The notes under the pieces were generated by a model. The model did no database searches and was not told where the DNA came from. It saw nothing but the letters and a program-made list of their open reading frames with translations. Of a stretch of 64,000 nt of DNA, positions 41,558 through 49,522 are shown in pieces (position 1 is the first letter of the stretch; each line of letters begins with the position of its first letter). This DNA is from Kribbella pittospori (GTDB lineage: Bacteria > Actinomycetota > Actinomycetes > Propionibacteriales > Kribbellaceae). A program made the position numbers and the translations under genes. The stretch spans positions 496,001 through 560,000 of the forward strand of contig NZ_SJKB01000001.1 of NCBI RefSeq assembly GCF_004331465.1. The letters run 5' to 3'.

Positions 41558-42073
41558 TTACTGCGGAGTGACAGTCCGGCGCATGAAGATCCGTTGGGCC
41601 GGGTCGAGTCCGAACGCCGTCTCGACGGCCAGGAGTTCGGTCAGACCGGGAGTCCACTCGTCCGGCCGCAACTCCACGAAGCCGAGGCGGGCGTAGTACG
41701 GCCCGTTCCAGGGCACGCTGCGGAAGGTGCTGAGAGTGAGTGCCTTCAGGCCCTGTCCGGCGGCCCACGAGTCGACATGCTCGATCAACTGGCGGCCGAG
41801 GCCCTGACCCTGGTGGTCCGGATCGACGCTCACCTGCTCGATGTGCGCCGCGTCGTCGACCAGGGTGACCAGGACGAAGCCGGTCGGACGGTCGTCGCTG
41901 CCGGTCGCGACCCAGAGCCGGCCGGCCTGGCGACTCTGCTCGAACAACTCGAGCGGCGGTGCTGGATGCTCGGCGATGTCGGTCATGCCGATGTCGCGGA
42001 AGAGGACGCCGGCGGCGACCTCGAGCTCGCGCAGGAGTTCCAGTTCGTCCTGTCGCGCAGTACGAATGTTCAC
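41558..42073 (-). CDS. GNAT family N-acetyltransferase
   Basis: 171 residues from GTG 42073 (NIRTARQDELELLRELE). Core motifs: LWVATGSDDRPTGFVLVTLV, HIEQVSVDPDHQGQGLGRQL (motif A, Q-G-Q-G-L-G) and YARLGFVELRPDEW. It resembles aminoglycoside- or small-amine-type acetyltransferases. It is the first gene of a small minus-strand operon and is divergent from the aroG leader; only 68 bp separate the starts. Confidence 0.87.
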   Translation of the reverse strand: MNIRTARQDELELLRELEVAAGVLFRDIGMTDIAEHPAPPLELFEQSRQAGRLWVATGSDDRPTGFVLVTLVDDAAHIEQVSVDPDHQGQGLGRQLIEHVDSWAAGQGLKALTLSTFRSVPWNGPYYARLGFVELRPDEWTPGLTELLAVETAFGLDPAQRIFMRRTVTPQ

Positions 42074-42128
42074 GCGCTGAGACAACCATGACCGAGGCGC
42101 GGATGCCACGGACTTTCCGCGCCGGTGG

Positions 42129-42134
42129 TACTCT
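42129..42134 (+). promoter_or_regulatory. candidate -10 element of the aromatic leader mRNA
   Basis: TACTCT fits the actinobacterial TANNNT -10. It ends 7 nt before the GTG at 42142, so the leader peptide mRNA would start at or next to its first codon (leaderless). No good -35 was seen. Confidence 0.45.
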
Positions 42135-42141
42135 CGGTCCC

Positions 42142-42210
42142 GTGAAGCGCAGCTATTGGCGATTTTTTGAGTGGCCGGCCTTGGTGCCGGGCGACTCAGC
42201 CGATCGCTGA
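42142..42210 (+). CDS. aromatic amino-acid leader peptide of DAHP synthase (22 aa)
   Basis: GTG 42142 to TGA 42210 encodes a 22-residue peptide with the run SYWRFFEWP: Tyr, two Trp and two Phe codons within seven residues. The Phe codons are TTT and the Tyr codon TAT, rare in this genome, which would raise sensitivity to charged-tRNA supply. GGCCGGC/GGTG at 42173-42186 can pair with CACC/GCCGGCC at 42224-42237. An intrinsic terminator follows at 42240. Together these make a classical transcription attenuator for the DAHP synthase gene downstream. No Shine-Dalgarno is seen; translation is probably leaderless. Confidence 0.85.
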   Translation: MKRSYWRFFEWPALVPGDSADR

Positions 42211-42239
42211 CGCCCACCGAAGACACCAGAGCCGGCCCG

Positions 42240-42270
42240 AAGGCAAGGACATCCGTCCTTGCCTTTTCTC
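42240..42270 (+). terminator. attenuator terminator of the aroG leader
   Basis: AAGGCAAGGAC-ATCC-GTCCTTGCCTT, an 11-bp perfect stem with a 4-nt loop, followed by TTCTC. It lies between the aromatic leader peptide and the DAHP synthase start, 56 bp before the ATG. This is a terminator inside the leader, not an end-of-gene terminator. Confidence 0.85.
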
Positions 42271-42325
42271 GTTCCCAGCCGGCTGCTTGCGACCTTCCGC
42301 GGCGTCGGCGGAAAGGTCCCCAGTC

Positions 42326-43420
42326 ATGCACACCATCCCCCAACGCCAATCGATACCGCAGGCCAGTCAGGCGGCCGTCGTCGATCGACGGATCGAGAAG
42401 ACCGTCCCCTTGGTCACTCCGCTCGCGTTGCACGATGAGCTCCCGCTGAGTGACTCCCTGGCCCGGACCGTCGTCGACGGCCGTCAGGCGGTCGCCGACG
42501 TACTGAACGGCGTCGACGACCGCCTGCTGGTCGTCGTCGGCCCCTGCTCGGTGCACGATGCAAAGGCGGCCCTCGAGTACGCCGAACGCCTCCGCCCGGT
42601 CGCCGAGCGACTCTCCGACGGCCTGCTGGTCGTGATGCGCGTGTACTTCGAGAAGCCGCGCTCGACCCTGGGCTGGAAGGGTCTGATCAACGACCCGGGC
42701 CTGGACGGCTCCGGTGACGTGAACCGCGGCCTGCGGACCGCCCGGCACTTGCTGCTGCAGGTGCTCGAGCTCGGCCTTCCGGTCGGCTGCGAGTTCCTCG
42801 ACCCGATCACGCCGCAGTACATCGCCGATCTCGTCGGGTGGGGCGCCATCGGCGCCCGGACCGTGGAGAGCCAGGTCCACCGCCAGCTGTCGTCCGGTCT
42901 GTCGATGCCGGTCGGCATGAAGAACCGTCCCGACGGTTCGATCAGTACGGCGGTCGACGCGATCAAGGCGGCTTCGGTCCCGCACGTGTTCACCGGTATC
43001 GACCACGACGGTGCACCGGCCATCCTGCACACCCGCGGCAACCCGGACTGCCACCTCGTACTGCGCGGCTCCGACGGTGGACCCAACTACGACGCCGAGT
43101 CGGTCGCGGGAGCCCAGGAACTACTGCGGAAGGCGGGTCTCGCGGAGCGGGTCGTCGTCGACTCGAGCCATGGCAACAGCCGCAAGGACCACCGCCGGCA
43201 GCCGGTGGTTGCGGGCGAGATCGGTGCGCAGGTGGCCGCGGGCAACCGGGCGGTCGTCGGCGTGATGCTGGAGTCGTTCCTGACCGAGGGACGGCAGGAC
43301 CTCGACCCGACGCGCGAGCTGACCTACGGGCAGTCGATCACCGACGCCTGCATGGGTTGGGAAACCACCGAAGCAGTCCTCGAGAACCTCCGTGACGCAG
43401 TGGTCGCGCGACGCGGATAG
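42326..43420 (+). CDS. aroG: class I 3-deoxy-7-phosphoheptulonate (DAHP) synthase
   Basis: 364 residues: LVVVGPCSVHDAKAALEYAE, RVYFEKPRSTLGWKGLINDP, VDSSHGNSRKDH and GVMLESFLTEGRQDL are the hallmark motifs of the AroF/AroG/AroH class. It joins erythrose 4-phosphate and PEP, the first step of the shikimate pathway. ATG 42326 has GGAAAGG upstream. Expression is very probably controlled by the leader-peptide attenuator directly upstream; feedback specificity (Phe, Tyr or Trp) cannot be told from sequence. Confidence 0.95.
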   Translation: MHTIPQRQSIPQASQAAVVDRRIEKTVPLVTPLALHDELPLSDSLARTVVDGRQAVADVLNGVDDRLLVVVGPCSVHDAKAALEYAERLRPVAERLSDGLLVVMRVYFEKPRSTLGWKGLINDPGLDGSGDVNRGLRTARHLLLQVLELGLPVGCEFLDPITPQYIADLVGWGAIGARTVESQVHRQLSSGLSMPVGMKNRPDGSISTAVDAIKAASVPHVFTGIDHDGAPAILHTRGNPDCHLVLRGSDGGPNYDAESVAGAQELLRKAGLAERVVVDSSHGNSRKDHRRQPVVAGEIGAQVAAGNRAVVGVMLESFLTEGRQDLDPTRELTYGQSITDACMGWETTEAVLENLRDAVVARRG

Positions 43421-43473
43421 CTGTTCATCTTGCGGCTGCGCGGTGGCCACAGGCCTTGCTTACTGTCCGGGGC

Positions 43474-45549
43474 ATGACTGAGATCTCCCGGCGCCTGGTG
43501 CTCGGTTCGGCGGCGGGTGGGGCAGCGTTGTCGCTGCTCCCACCCTCGCTGCACACCGCGATGGCGCAACCTGTGCGGCGAGGTGGCTTGCGAGCGATCG
43601 AGCACGTGATCGTGCTCATGCAGGAGAACCGTTCGTTCGACCACTACTACGGGACTCTGCGCGGCGTACGCGGGTTCGGTGACCGGCAGCCGTTGCGGCT
43701 GCGCAACGGCAAGAGCGTGTTCCACCAGCCCCAGACCGGCGGTGGCGAGGTGCTGCCGTTCTCGGTCCGCGAGGCGGCGGCCGCGGCCGGCCGGCAGCCC
43801 GACGACATCCAGTACCTCGGTGCGCTGGCCCACGGCTACAAGGACGCGACCCAGGCCTGGAGCAACGGCTGGCACGACGACTGGGTCCAGGCCAAGACGT
43901 CCGCCACCATGACCCACTACGAGCGCCGCGACATCCCGTTGCAGTACGAGCTCGCCGAGACCTTCACGATCTGCGACGCCTACCACTGCTCCGTGAACGG
44001 CTCGACCAACCCGAACCGCAACTACCTGTGGTCCGGCACCACCGGCTACGAGCCCGGTACGACGCAGCGCGCGGTCACCAACGCGGCGTACGACTACAAC
44101 CACCTGGGCTACGACTGGACGGCGTACCCGGAACGGCTCGAGAAGGCCGGTGTCTCCTGGCAGATCTACCAGGAGTGGGACAACTTCACCGACAACGCGG
44201 TCGAGTACTTCAAGACCTTCAAGGAATTGGGTCACCGGATCCTGGCATCGGTGCCGGGCGGCTACCGGACCACCGAGGAGTTCTACGACAAGCTCTTCGC
44301 GAAGACGCCGGCCGAGCGGACCGACGCGCTGAAGCAACTGGACGCTGCGGTCGAGCAGTTGCCGATCAAGGACCAGAAGCTGTTCCGCAAGGCGATGTAC
44401 CGGTCCGAGCCGGAGTCGCTCGTCCCGCGGGTTCGCGCCGACATCAAGGCCGGGAAGCTGCCCCAGGTGAGCTGGCTGGTGCCGTCCGCGGTCGACTCCG
44501 AGCACCCCGGATCGTCAACGCCGGTGGGCAGCGCGAACCTGGTCTACGACCTGCTCGACGCGATCGCTTCGGACCCGGAGACCTGGTCCAAGACCGTGCT
44601 GCTGATCAACTTCGACGAGAACGACGGCTACTTCGACCACGTGCCGCCGCCGGTCGCGCCGCGGCCCGCTTCGGGTGAGGGCGACGACTGGTACGCCGGT
44701 CAGCCGATCGGACTCGGGCCGCGGGTGCCGATGACCGTGGTTTCGCCGTGGACCGTCGGCGGACACGTCAGCTCGCAGGTGTTCGACCACACCTCGGTGA
44801 TCCAGTTCCTCGAACGCTGGACCGGTGTGAAGGAGCCGAACATCAGCACCTGGCGCCGGACCGCGTGCGGCGACCTCACGTCGGCGTTCGACTTCGACCG
44901 CGGGTACCGGCAGCCGTCGGTGGACGCACCCGGCCCGGTTCCGGCGCCGATCGCGCGCTGGAAGCCGACGCCGCCGGCCGATCAGGCGGTGCCGCAGCAG
45001 GAGCACGGTCGTCGTCCGGCCCGCGCTCTGCCTTACCAGCCGTCGGTTTCCGGCTTCGTTGCTGATGGCAAGTTGATGTTGGCCCTCGGCAACGACGGTG
45101 ACCAGGCCGCACACTTCGCGATCTATCCGTACGGCGGTGAGGTGCCGCTGCCGGCGCACATCGACGTACGGCGCTCGCACCTCGAGGAGATCGCGGTCGA
45201 CGGTCCGTTCGAGCTGGCGGTCCAGGGTCCGAACCGGTTCTGGGCCGAGCTGGCCGGTTCCGTCGACGGACCTGCTGCGGGACTCGACGTGCGCACCGAC
45301 CGGCACGGCAACGAGCTCGAACTGGAGCTCGTCAACACCTCGCGCAAGTCGATCACGGTCAAGCTGAAGGCTCGCGGCTACGGCAGCAAGACCGTCACGA
45401 TCGAACTGCGGGGCAACCAGAACCGGTCCCTGTCCTGGCCGACCGACCACGGCTGGTACGACGTCGAGGTCACCAGCCCGGACGACACGACGTACCGGCG
45501 TCGTCTGACCGGCCATCTGGAGATCGGCAAGCCCAGCATCACCGGCTGA
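43474..45549 (+). CDS. Tat-exported phosphocholine-type phospholipase C
   Basis: 691 residues. A twin-arginine signal (ISRRLVLGSAAGGAALSLLP) precedes the phosphoesterase domain: IVLMQENRSFDHYYGTLRG, VNGSTNPNRNYLWSG, INFDENDGYFDHVPPP. Two C-terminal beta domains of the DUF756 type follow (from about residue 525), as in PlcC/PlcN of Pseudomonas and mycobacteria. It should hydrolyse phosphatidylcholine or sphingomyelin outside the cell. ATG 43474. Its stop is adjacent to the convergent ybaK stop. Confidence 0.92.
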   Translation: MTEISRRLVLGSAAGGAALSLLPPSLHTAMAQPVRRGGLRAIEHVIVLMQENRSFDHYYGTLRGVRGFGDRQPLRLRNGKSVFHQPQTGGGEVLPFSVREAAAAAGRQPDDIQYLGALAHGYKDATQAWSNGWHDDWVQAKTSATMTHYERRDIPLQYELAETFTICDAYHCSVNGSTNPNRNYLWSGTTGYEPGTTQRAVTNAAYDYNHLGYDWTAYPERLEKAGVSWQIYQEWDNFTDNAVEYFKTFKELGHRILASVPGGYRTTEEFYDKLFAKTPAERTDALKQLDAAVEQLPIKDQKLFRKAMYRSEPESLVPRVRADIKAGKLPQVSWLVPSAVDSEHPGSSTPVGSANLVYDLLDAIASDPETWSKTVLLINFDENDGYFDHVPPPVAPRPASGEGDDWYAGQPIGLGPRVPMTVVSPWTVGGHVSSQVFDHTSVIQFLERWTGVKEPNISTWRRTACGDLTSAFDFDRGYRQPSVDAPGPVPAPIARWKPTPPADQAVPQQEHGRRPARALPYQPSVSGFVADGKLMLALGNDGDQAAHFAIYPYGGEVPLPAHIDVRRSHLEEIAVDGPFELAVQGPNRFWAELAGSVDGPAAGLDVRTDRHGNELELELVNTSRKSITVKLKARGYGSKTVTIELRGNQNRSLSWPTDHGWYDVEVTSPDDTTYRRRLTGHLEIGKPSITG

Positions 45550-46038
45550 TCAGCGGGCGATCGCTGCCGTCGCCGCCTTCGTGACGGTGATCAGGTCGGC
45601 GGGGGACAGGCCGATGTCGAGACCGCGGCGGCCACCGGACACGTAGACCTTGGCGTGTTCGATGGCCGTGCTGTCGACCACCGTGGGCAGGGCGCGTTTC
45701 TGGCCGATCGGGCTGATACCGCCGACGACGTACCCGGTGGTCCGTTCGGCGGCGGCCGGGTCGGCCATCACCGCCTTCTTCCCGCCGGCCGCGGCCGCGA
45801 TCGCCTTCAGGTCGAGTTGCTTGTCGACCGGTACGACGCCGACTGTGAGCCTGCCGTCAACCTCGACCAGCAGCGTCTTGAACACCTGCTCGGCCGCCAG
45901 CCCCAACGCCTCGGCCGCCTCCAGCCCGAACGACTTCGCGGCCGGATCATGATCGTACGTGTGCGTACTGAACTCGACCTTCGCCTTCGTCAGCGCAACC
46001 GTCGCGGGCGTGCCCTGACTCTGCCTACTCTTCGCCAC
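45550..46038 (-). CDS. ybaK: YbaK/EbsC family Cys-tRNA(Pro) deacylase
   Basis: 162 residues. TPATVALTKAKVEFSTHTYD, FKTLLVEVDGRL, VVPVDKQLDLKAIAAAAGGK and GGISPIGQKRALPTVVD match the editing-domain fold; K of VDKQLDLK is in the active site. It hydrolyses mischarged Cys-tRNA(Pro). The stop directly abuts the phospholipase stop. Confidence 0.93.
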   Translation of the reverse strand: MAKSRQSQGTPATVALTKAKVEFSTHTYDHDPAAKSFGLEAAEALGLAAEQVFKTLLVEVDGRLTVGVVPVDKQLDLKAIAAAAGGKKAVMADPAAAERTTGYVVGGISPIGQKRALPTVVDSTAIEHAKVYVSGGRRGLDIGLSPADLITVTKAATAAIAR

Positions 46039-46104
46039 CCGCCGAGCTTAGCCAGCGCGGACCGCTGCCACTCATCAACCACCCAGCTCCTGGATGGCGG
46101 ACGC

Positions 46105-46809
46105 TCAGCGCTTCGCCGATGGCGGGGGTTGAGTGGGGTTGATGAGTGGTGCAGGTCCGGACACTCTCACGCAGCAGTGTCCCGCGTGCGGATCCAGCCG
46201 TGCTTCGAGCCGCTCGTCGACGGTGTTGAGGAGGCCGGTCACCAGGTGCAGGTTCATGCCGCAGACCAGGCGGGGGTGTTCGGCGGCGAGGCGGCGGAAG
46301 GGGCAGTTGCCGAGCGAGATGCCGTCGTCGTCGGTACGCGGCTCGAAACCGTGCCGCTCGAGGATCTCGGTCAGCGAGAGGCCTGATCCGGTCCTTCCCA
46401 GGGCCTCGCCGTACTCCTCGGCCTTGCGGTTGACCGCATCGCGGGGTGAAGTGCCGGTCGTCTCGGCGTCCTCGACCGCGGCCGCGAGCAGCCGGCCGGC
46501 CACGGCGTACTGGCGCTCGGGGAGAGTGATCTCGATCTCACGGTCAGACCGGTGGTAGAGCTTCGCGGGCCGTCCAGCGCCGGGGCCGGTACGCCCGGTC
46601 CGGCGTTCGAAGCCGGTCTCGAGCAGGCCCTCCTCGGTCAGCCGGTCCAGGTGAAAGGCGGCGGTGGTCCGCGGGATGCCGAGCGCGGCGGCCGCTTCCT
46701 CGCGACTCACCGGCGCCGGCTGGGCGACGACGTACTCGTACAGCCGGCGTCGGGTCGGCTCCTCGAGCACGGCGACGGCTTGCACGCTCGCGTCCCAGGA
46801 CATGTCCAC
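46105..46809 (-). CDS. ArsR-type winged-helix regulator with C-terminal Cys cluster (possible Fe-S sensor)
   Basis: 234 residues. Winged helix at the N-terminus (LEEPTRRRLYEYVVAQ, VSREEAAAALGIPRTTAAFH). The C-terminal half carries NCPFRRLAAEHPRLVCGMN and then HAGHCCVRVSG. This NCP-x12-CGMN...GHCC pattern recalls the cluster-binding part of SufR-type repressors, so a Fe-S cofactor is possible but not proven. It is divergent from folE, with 77 bp between starts holding a promoter-like element and two TCCGTTGA repeats. Confidence 0.75.
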   Translation of the reverse strand: MDMSWDASVQAVAVLEEPTRRRLYEYVVAQPAPVSREEAAAALGIPRTTAAFHLDRLTEEGLLETGFERRTGRTGPGAGRPAKLYHRSDREIEITLPERQYAVAGRLLAAAVEDAETTGTSPRDAVNRKAEEYGEALGRTGSGLSLTEILERHGFEPRTDDDGISLGNCPFRRLAAEHPRLVCGMNLHLVTGLLNTVDERLEARLDPHAGHCCVRVSGPAPLINPTQPPPSAKR

Positions 46810-46821
46810 GGGATGATTCTA

Positions 46822-46867
46822 TCGACAAGATCCGTTGATGAAAATGTATAGTGACGTAGTCCGTTGA
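46822..46867 (+). promoter_or_regulatory. folE/regulator intergenic promoter and repeat sites
   Basis: TCGACA (46822) - N19 - TATAGT (46847) is promoter-like for folE. TCCGTTGA occurs twice, at 46831-46838 and 46860-46867, 29 bp apart; a protein such as the divergent winged-helix regulator could bind these. Suggestive only. Confidence 0.4.
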
Positions 46868-46886
46868 CCCCTCAGGGAGTGTGCAG

Positions 46887-47498
46887 ATGGCGATGTCGGC
46901 CGATCTCGAATCCGTCCCCCTCCATATCGTCCCCGGTCGCGCGGAGATTGATCTCCCCGCCGCCCAGCGCGCCGTCGCGGATCTGCTGACCGCGCTCGGC
47001 CGGGACCCACACAGCGCGCACCTCGCCGACACCCCCAGGCGAGTGGCCGATGCGTACGCCGAGATGCTCACCCCACGCGAGTTCGAGCTGACGACGTTCC
47101 CGAACGACGAGGGGTACGACGAACTCGTGCTGGCCAAGGACATTCCGGTCCAGTCCCTGTGCGAGCACCACCTGCTGCCGTTCACCGGCGTCGCGCACGT
47201 CGGCTACCTGCCGGGGGAGCGGATTCTCGGGCTGTCCAAGCTGGCCCGCGTGGTCGAACTGTTCGCCCGCGACTTCCAGGTCCAGGAACGGCTGACCAAG
47301 CAGGTCGCGGACTGGCTCCAGGACCACCTGGCGCCGAAGGGCGTCGGCGTGGTGATCGAGGCCGAACACCAGTGCATGTCACTGCGCGGTGTTCGCGCCA
47401 CCGGCTCCCGCACGGTCACGTCGTCCCTGCACGGGACGCTGCGCGAGAACCCCAGCTCGCGCCAGGAGTTCTTCGCACTCACAGGTCTGACGCCGTAG
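46887..47498 (+). CDS. folE: GTP cyclohydrolase I
   Basis: 203 residues. SLCEHHLLPFTGVAHVGYLP and IEAEHQCMSLRGVRATGSRT carry the zinc ligands (Cys, His, Cys) and GTP pocket. It makes dihydroneopterin triphosphate, the first step to folate or tetrahydrobiopterin-type cofactors. ATG 46887 (MAMSADL) has AGGGAG upstream. A Cys-rich regulator is divergent. Confidence 0.95.
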   Translation: MAMSADLESVPLHIVPGRAEIDLPAAQRAVADLLTALGRDPHSAHLADTPRRVADAYAEMLTPREFELTTFPNDEGYDELVLAKDIPVQSLCEHHLLPFTGVAHVGYLPGERILGLSKLARVVELFARDFQVQERLTKQVADWLQDHLAPKGVGVVIEAEHQCMSLRGVRATGSRTVTSSLHGTLRENPSSRQEFFALTGLTP

Positions 47499-47505
47499 CC
47501 GGCGT

Positions 47506-47829
47506 TCAGGCCGTGGCGACCGCCGGTGGGCGGTGGTGGGTGTGCCGTCCGGTGGCGAGGATGTGCGCTACCTCGCCAGGGAGCAGATCCGTGCCGGGGA
47601 CCGGTTCCATCTCGGAGACGTCGATCCAGCGCACTACGGTGGCTCCGCAGTGGCCGTGGACGGCGAGGATGGAGTCCAGATCCGGCCAGATCGCCGTGGA
47701 CGGGTTCGGGCCGTGCCAGCGGAGCGCGACCGAGCCGTCGGTGAAGACACAGCCTTCGGCCACGATGCCGGTGCCGGAGACTCCGCTGATATCGGTGTAA
47801 CGGACGAGTTCGAAGGTCTGGGGTTTCAC
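47506..47829 (-). CDS. uncharacterised small family, paralogue B
   Basis: 107 residues: TFELVRYTDISGVSGTGIVA, CVFTDGSVALRWHGPNPSTA and LAVHGHCGATVVRWID. It is the closest copy of the gene at 41134-41493; tails differ. Starts at ATG 47829. Upstream, TTGAAT-N17-TACAGA (minus strand, near 47980) may be its promoter. It is convergent with folE (7 bp between stops). No known domain was recognised. Confidence 0.7.
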   Translation of the reverse strand: MKPQTFELVRYTDISGVSGTGIVAEGCVFTDGSVALRWHGPNPSTAIWPDLDSILAVHGHCGATVVRWIDVSEMEPVPGTDLLPGEVAHILATGRHTHHRPPAVATA

Positions 47830-48115
47830 CGGCGGACCTCGCCGGAGGGCACGGAACCGCAGTAACTCGAACTGGATTGGCCTGAGGGTGCCATGGTCCT
47901 TTCCCCGTTGGTCGGCGTGGGTGGGCGCTCACCACAAACCGGGGACATTACCGATTGTCAGCGGGGAAGGACGGTCTGTAGCGACTCTTCTTCTGTTATT
48001 CAAGTTAGAACCAAACCGGCCGACACGCCAGAGGTCTCCCCGCGTGTCTCAATCCTCGATCCGGCCCGCGGTATTTCGGTCCCGGTCCGGCCGCGTACCG
48101 TGATCGAATACGGAA
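47830..48115. other. 286-bp intergenic region upstream of hen1
   Basis: Two divergent transcripts start here. The interval 47930-48020 is less GC-rich and contains a promoter-like pair for the minus strand (TTGAAT-N17-TACAGA, near 47980). A TACCGT at 48096 may serve hen1. No RNA gene or small conserved protein was seen. Confidence 0.4.
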
Positions 48116-49522
48116 GTGTTCCTGACGCTAGCCACCGACCTTGCCGGAGTAGACGCACCCGCGAGCGATTTCGGGTTCCTGTTGCACAAGAACCCGGCGC
48201 GACCGCAGGGGATCGAGGTCACCGGCGGCACAGCGCAGGTGTTCTACCCCGAGGCAACCGATGAGCGCTGTACGGCGGCCGTCCTCCTCGAGATCGACCC
48301 GATCGCGCTGGTCCGCTCCGGGCGGGGCAAGGCGCAGGAGGGGTTCACCCTCGGGCAGTACGTGAACGACCGCCCGTACGCCGCCTCCAGCCTGCTTGCC
48401 GTCGCCCTTGGCAAGCTCTTCCGGACTGCGATGAACGGCCGCTGCGACGCACGTCCTGAGCTGGCCGCCCGGCCGATCCCGCTGGAGATCCACGTCCCCG
48501 CGCTGCCGTGCAACGGCGGTGCCGAGCTGGCCGGTCGGATGTTCGGCCCGCTCGGTTGGACCGTCGACGCCCGGCCGGTGCCGCTCGATCCGGAGATCCC
48601 CGCGTGGGGTGATTCCCGGTACGTCGACCTGCGGCTGACCGGCGTACTCCGGCTGGCCGACGCGCTCAATCACTTGTACGTGCTGCTCCCGGTGCTGGAC
48701 GACGCCAAGCACTACTGGGTCGGCTCGGACGAGGTGGACAAGCTGGTGCGGGCCGGTGAGGGTTGGCTCGGCGCGCACCCGGAGAAGGACCTGATCTCGC
48801 ACCGCTACCTGGCCCACCGGCGTTACCTCGCAGACACCGCGCTCGAGCGTCTCGCTGAGGCCGACGGCGTCGAACTGGTGGAGGAGCCGTCGGAGGAAGG
48901 CTCGGTGTCGCTGGCGGTCGAGCGTCGCCAGACGGTTGCCGGCGTACTGCGGGAGCTCGGTGCGCGGCGGATCGCGGATCTGGGCTGCGGCGAAGGCGCA
49001 CTGGTCGGTGAGCTGCTGAAGGACCCGATGGTCGGCGAGCTGATCGCGACCGACGTGTCCGCACGGGCGCTGATCGGCGCCAAGCGGCGGCTGCACTACA
49101 ACGACCTGCCCGACCGTCAGCGTGAGCGGCTGCGCTTCCTGCAGTCGTCGGTCACGTACGCCGACCACCGCCTGGCCGGCCTGGACGCTGCCGTCCTGAT
49201 GGAGGTCATCGAGCACGTCGACCCGCCACGCCTGCCCGCCCTGGCCAAGTCCGTCTTCCAAGCCGCGCGACCCGCCGCGGTCATCGTCACCACCCCCAAC
49301 AGCGACTACAACATCCGCTACCCGTCCCTACCCGCCGGCCGCTACCGCCACCCCGACCACCGCTTCGAATGGACCCGAGAGCAATTCCAGTCCTGGGCTC
49401 ACGAGGTTGCGCGTGTTTTCGGCTACATGGTGGAGTTCCGGCCGGTCGGGGCTGAGGATCCCGAGGTTGGTCCGCCCACGCAGCTCGCCCTCTTCCGCCT
49501 GCTCGAGAAGGTGGCCGCCTGA
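48116..49522 (+). CDS. hen1: bacterial Hen1: 3'-terminal RNA ribose 2'-O-methyltransferase
   Basis: 468 residues. The N-terminal half (FLTLATDLAGVDAPASDFGF; LLHKNPARPQGIEVTGG) is the region specific to bacterial Hen1. The C-terminal half is the methyltransferase: ADLGCGEGALVGEL (~288, SAM) and EVIEHVDPPRL plus DHRFEWTREQF (metal-binding Glu/His). It methylates the 2'-OH at a broken RNA end so the repaired tRNA resists re-cutting by ribotoxins. It starts at GTG 48116. Its stop overlaps the pnkp start (TGATG). Confidence 0.93.
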   Translation: MFLTLATDLAGVDAPASDFGFLLHKNPARPQGIEVTGGTAQVFYPEATDERCTAAVLLEIDPIALVRSGRGKAQEGFTLGQYVNDRPYAASSLLAVALGKLFRTAMNGRCDARPELAARPIPLEIHVPALPCNGGAELAGRMFGPLGWTVDARPVPLDPEIPAWGDSRYVDLRLTGVLRLADALNHLYVLLPVLDDAKHYWVGSDEVDKLVRAGEGWLGAHPEKDLISHRYLAHRRYLADTALERLAEADGVELVEEPSEEGSVSLAVERRQTVAGVLRELGARRIADLGCGEGALVGELLKDPMVGELIATDVSARALIGAKRRLHYNDLPDRQRERLRFLQSSVTYADHRLAGLDAAVLMEVIEHVDPPRLPALAKSVFQAARPAAVIVTTPNSDYNIRYPSLPAGRYRHPDHRFEWTREQFQSWAHEVARVFGYMVEFRPVGAEDPEVGPPTQLALFRLLEKVAA

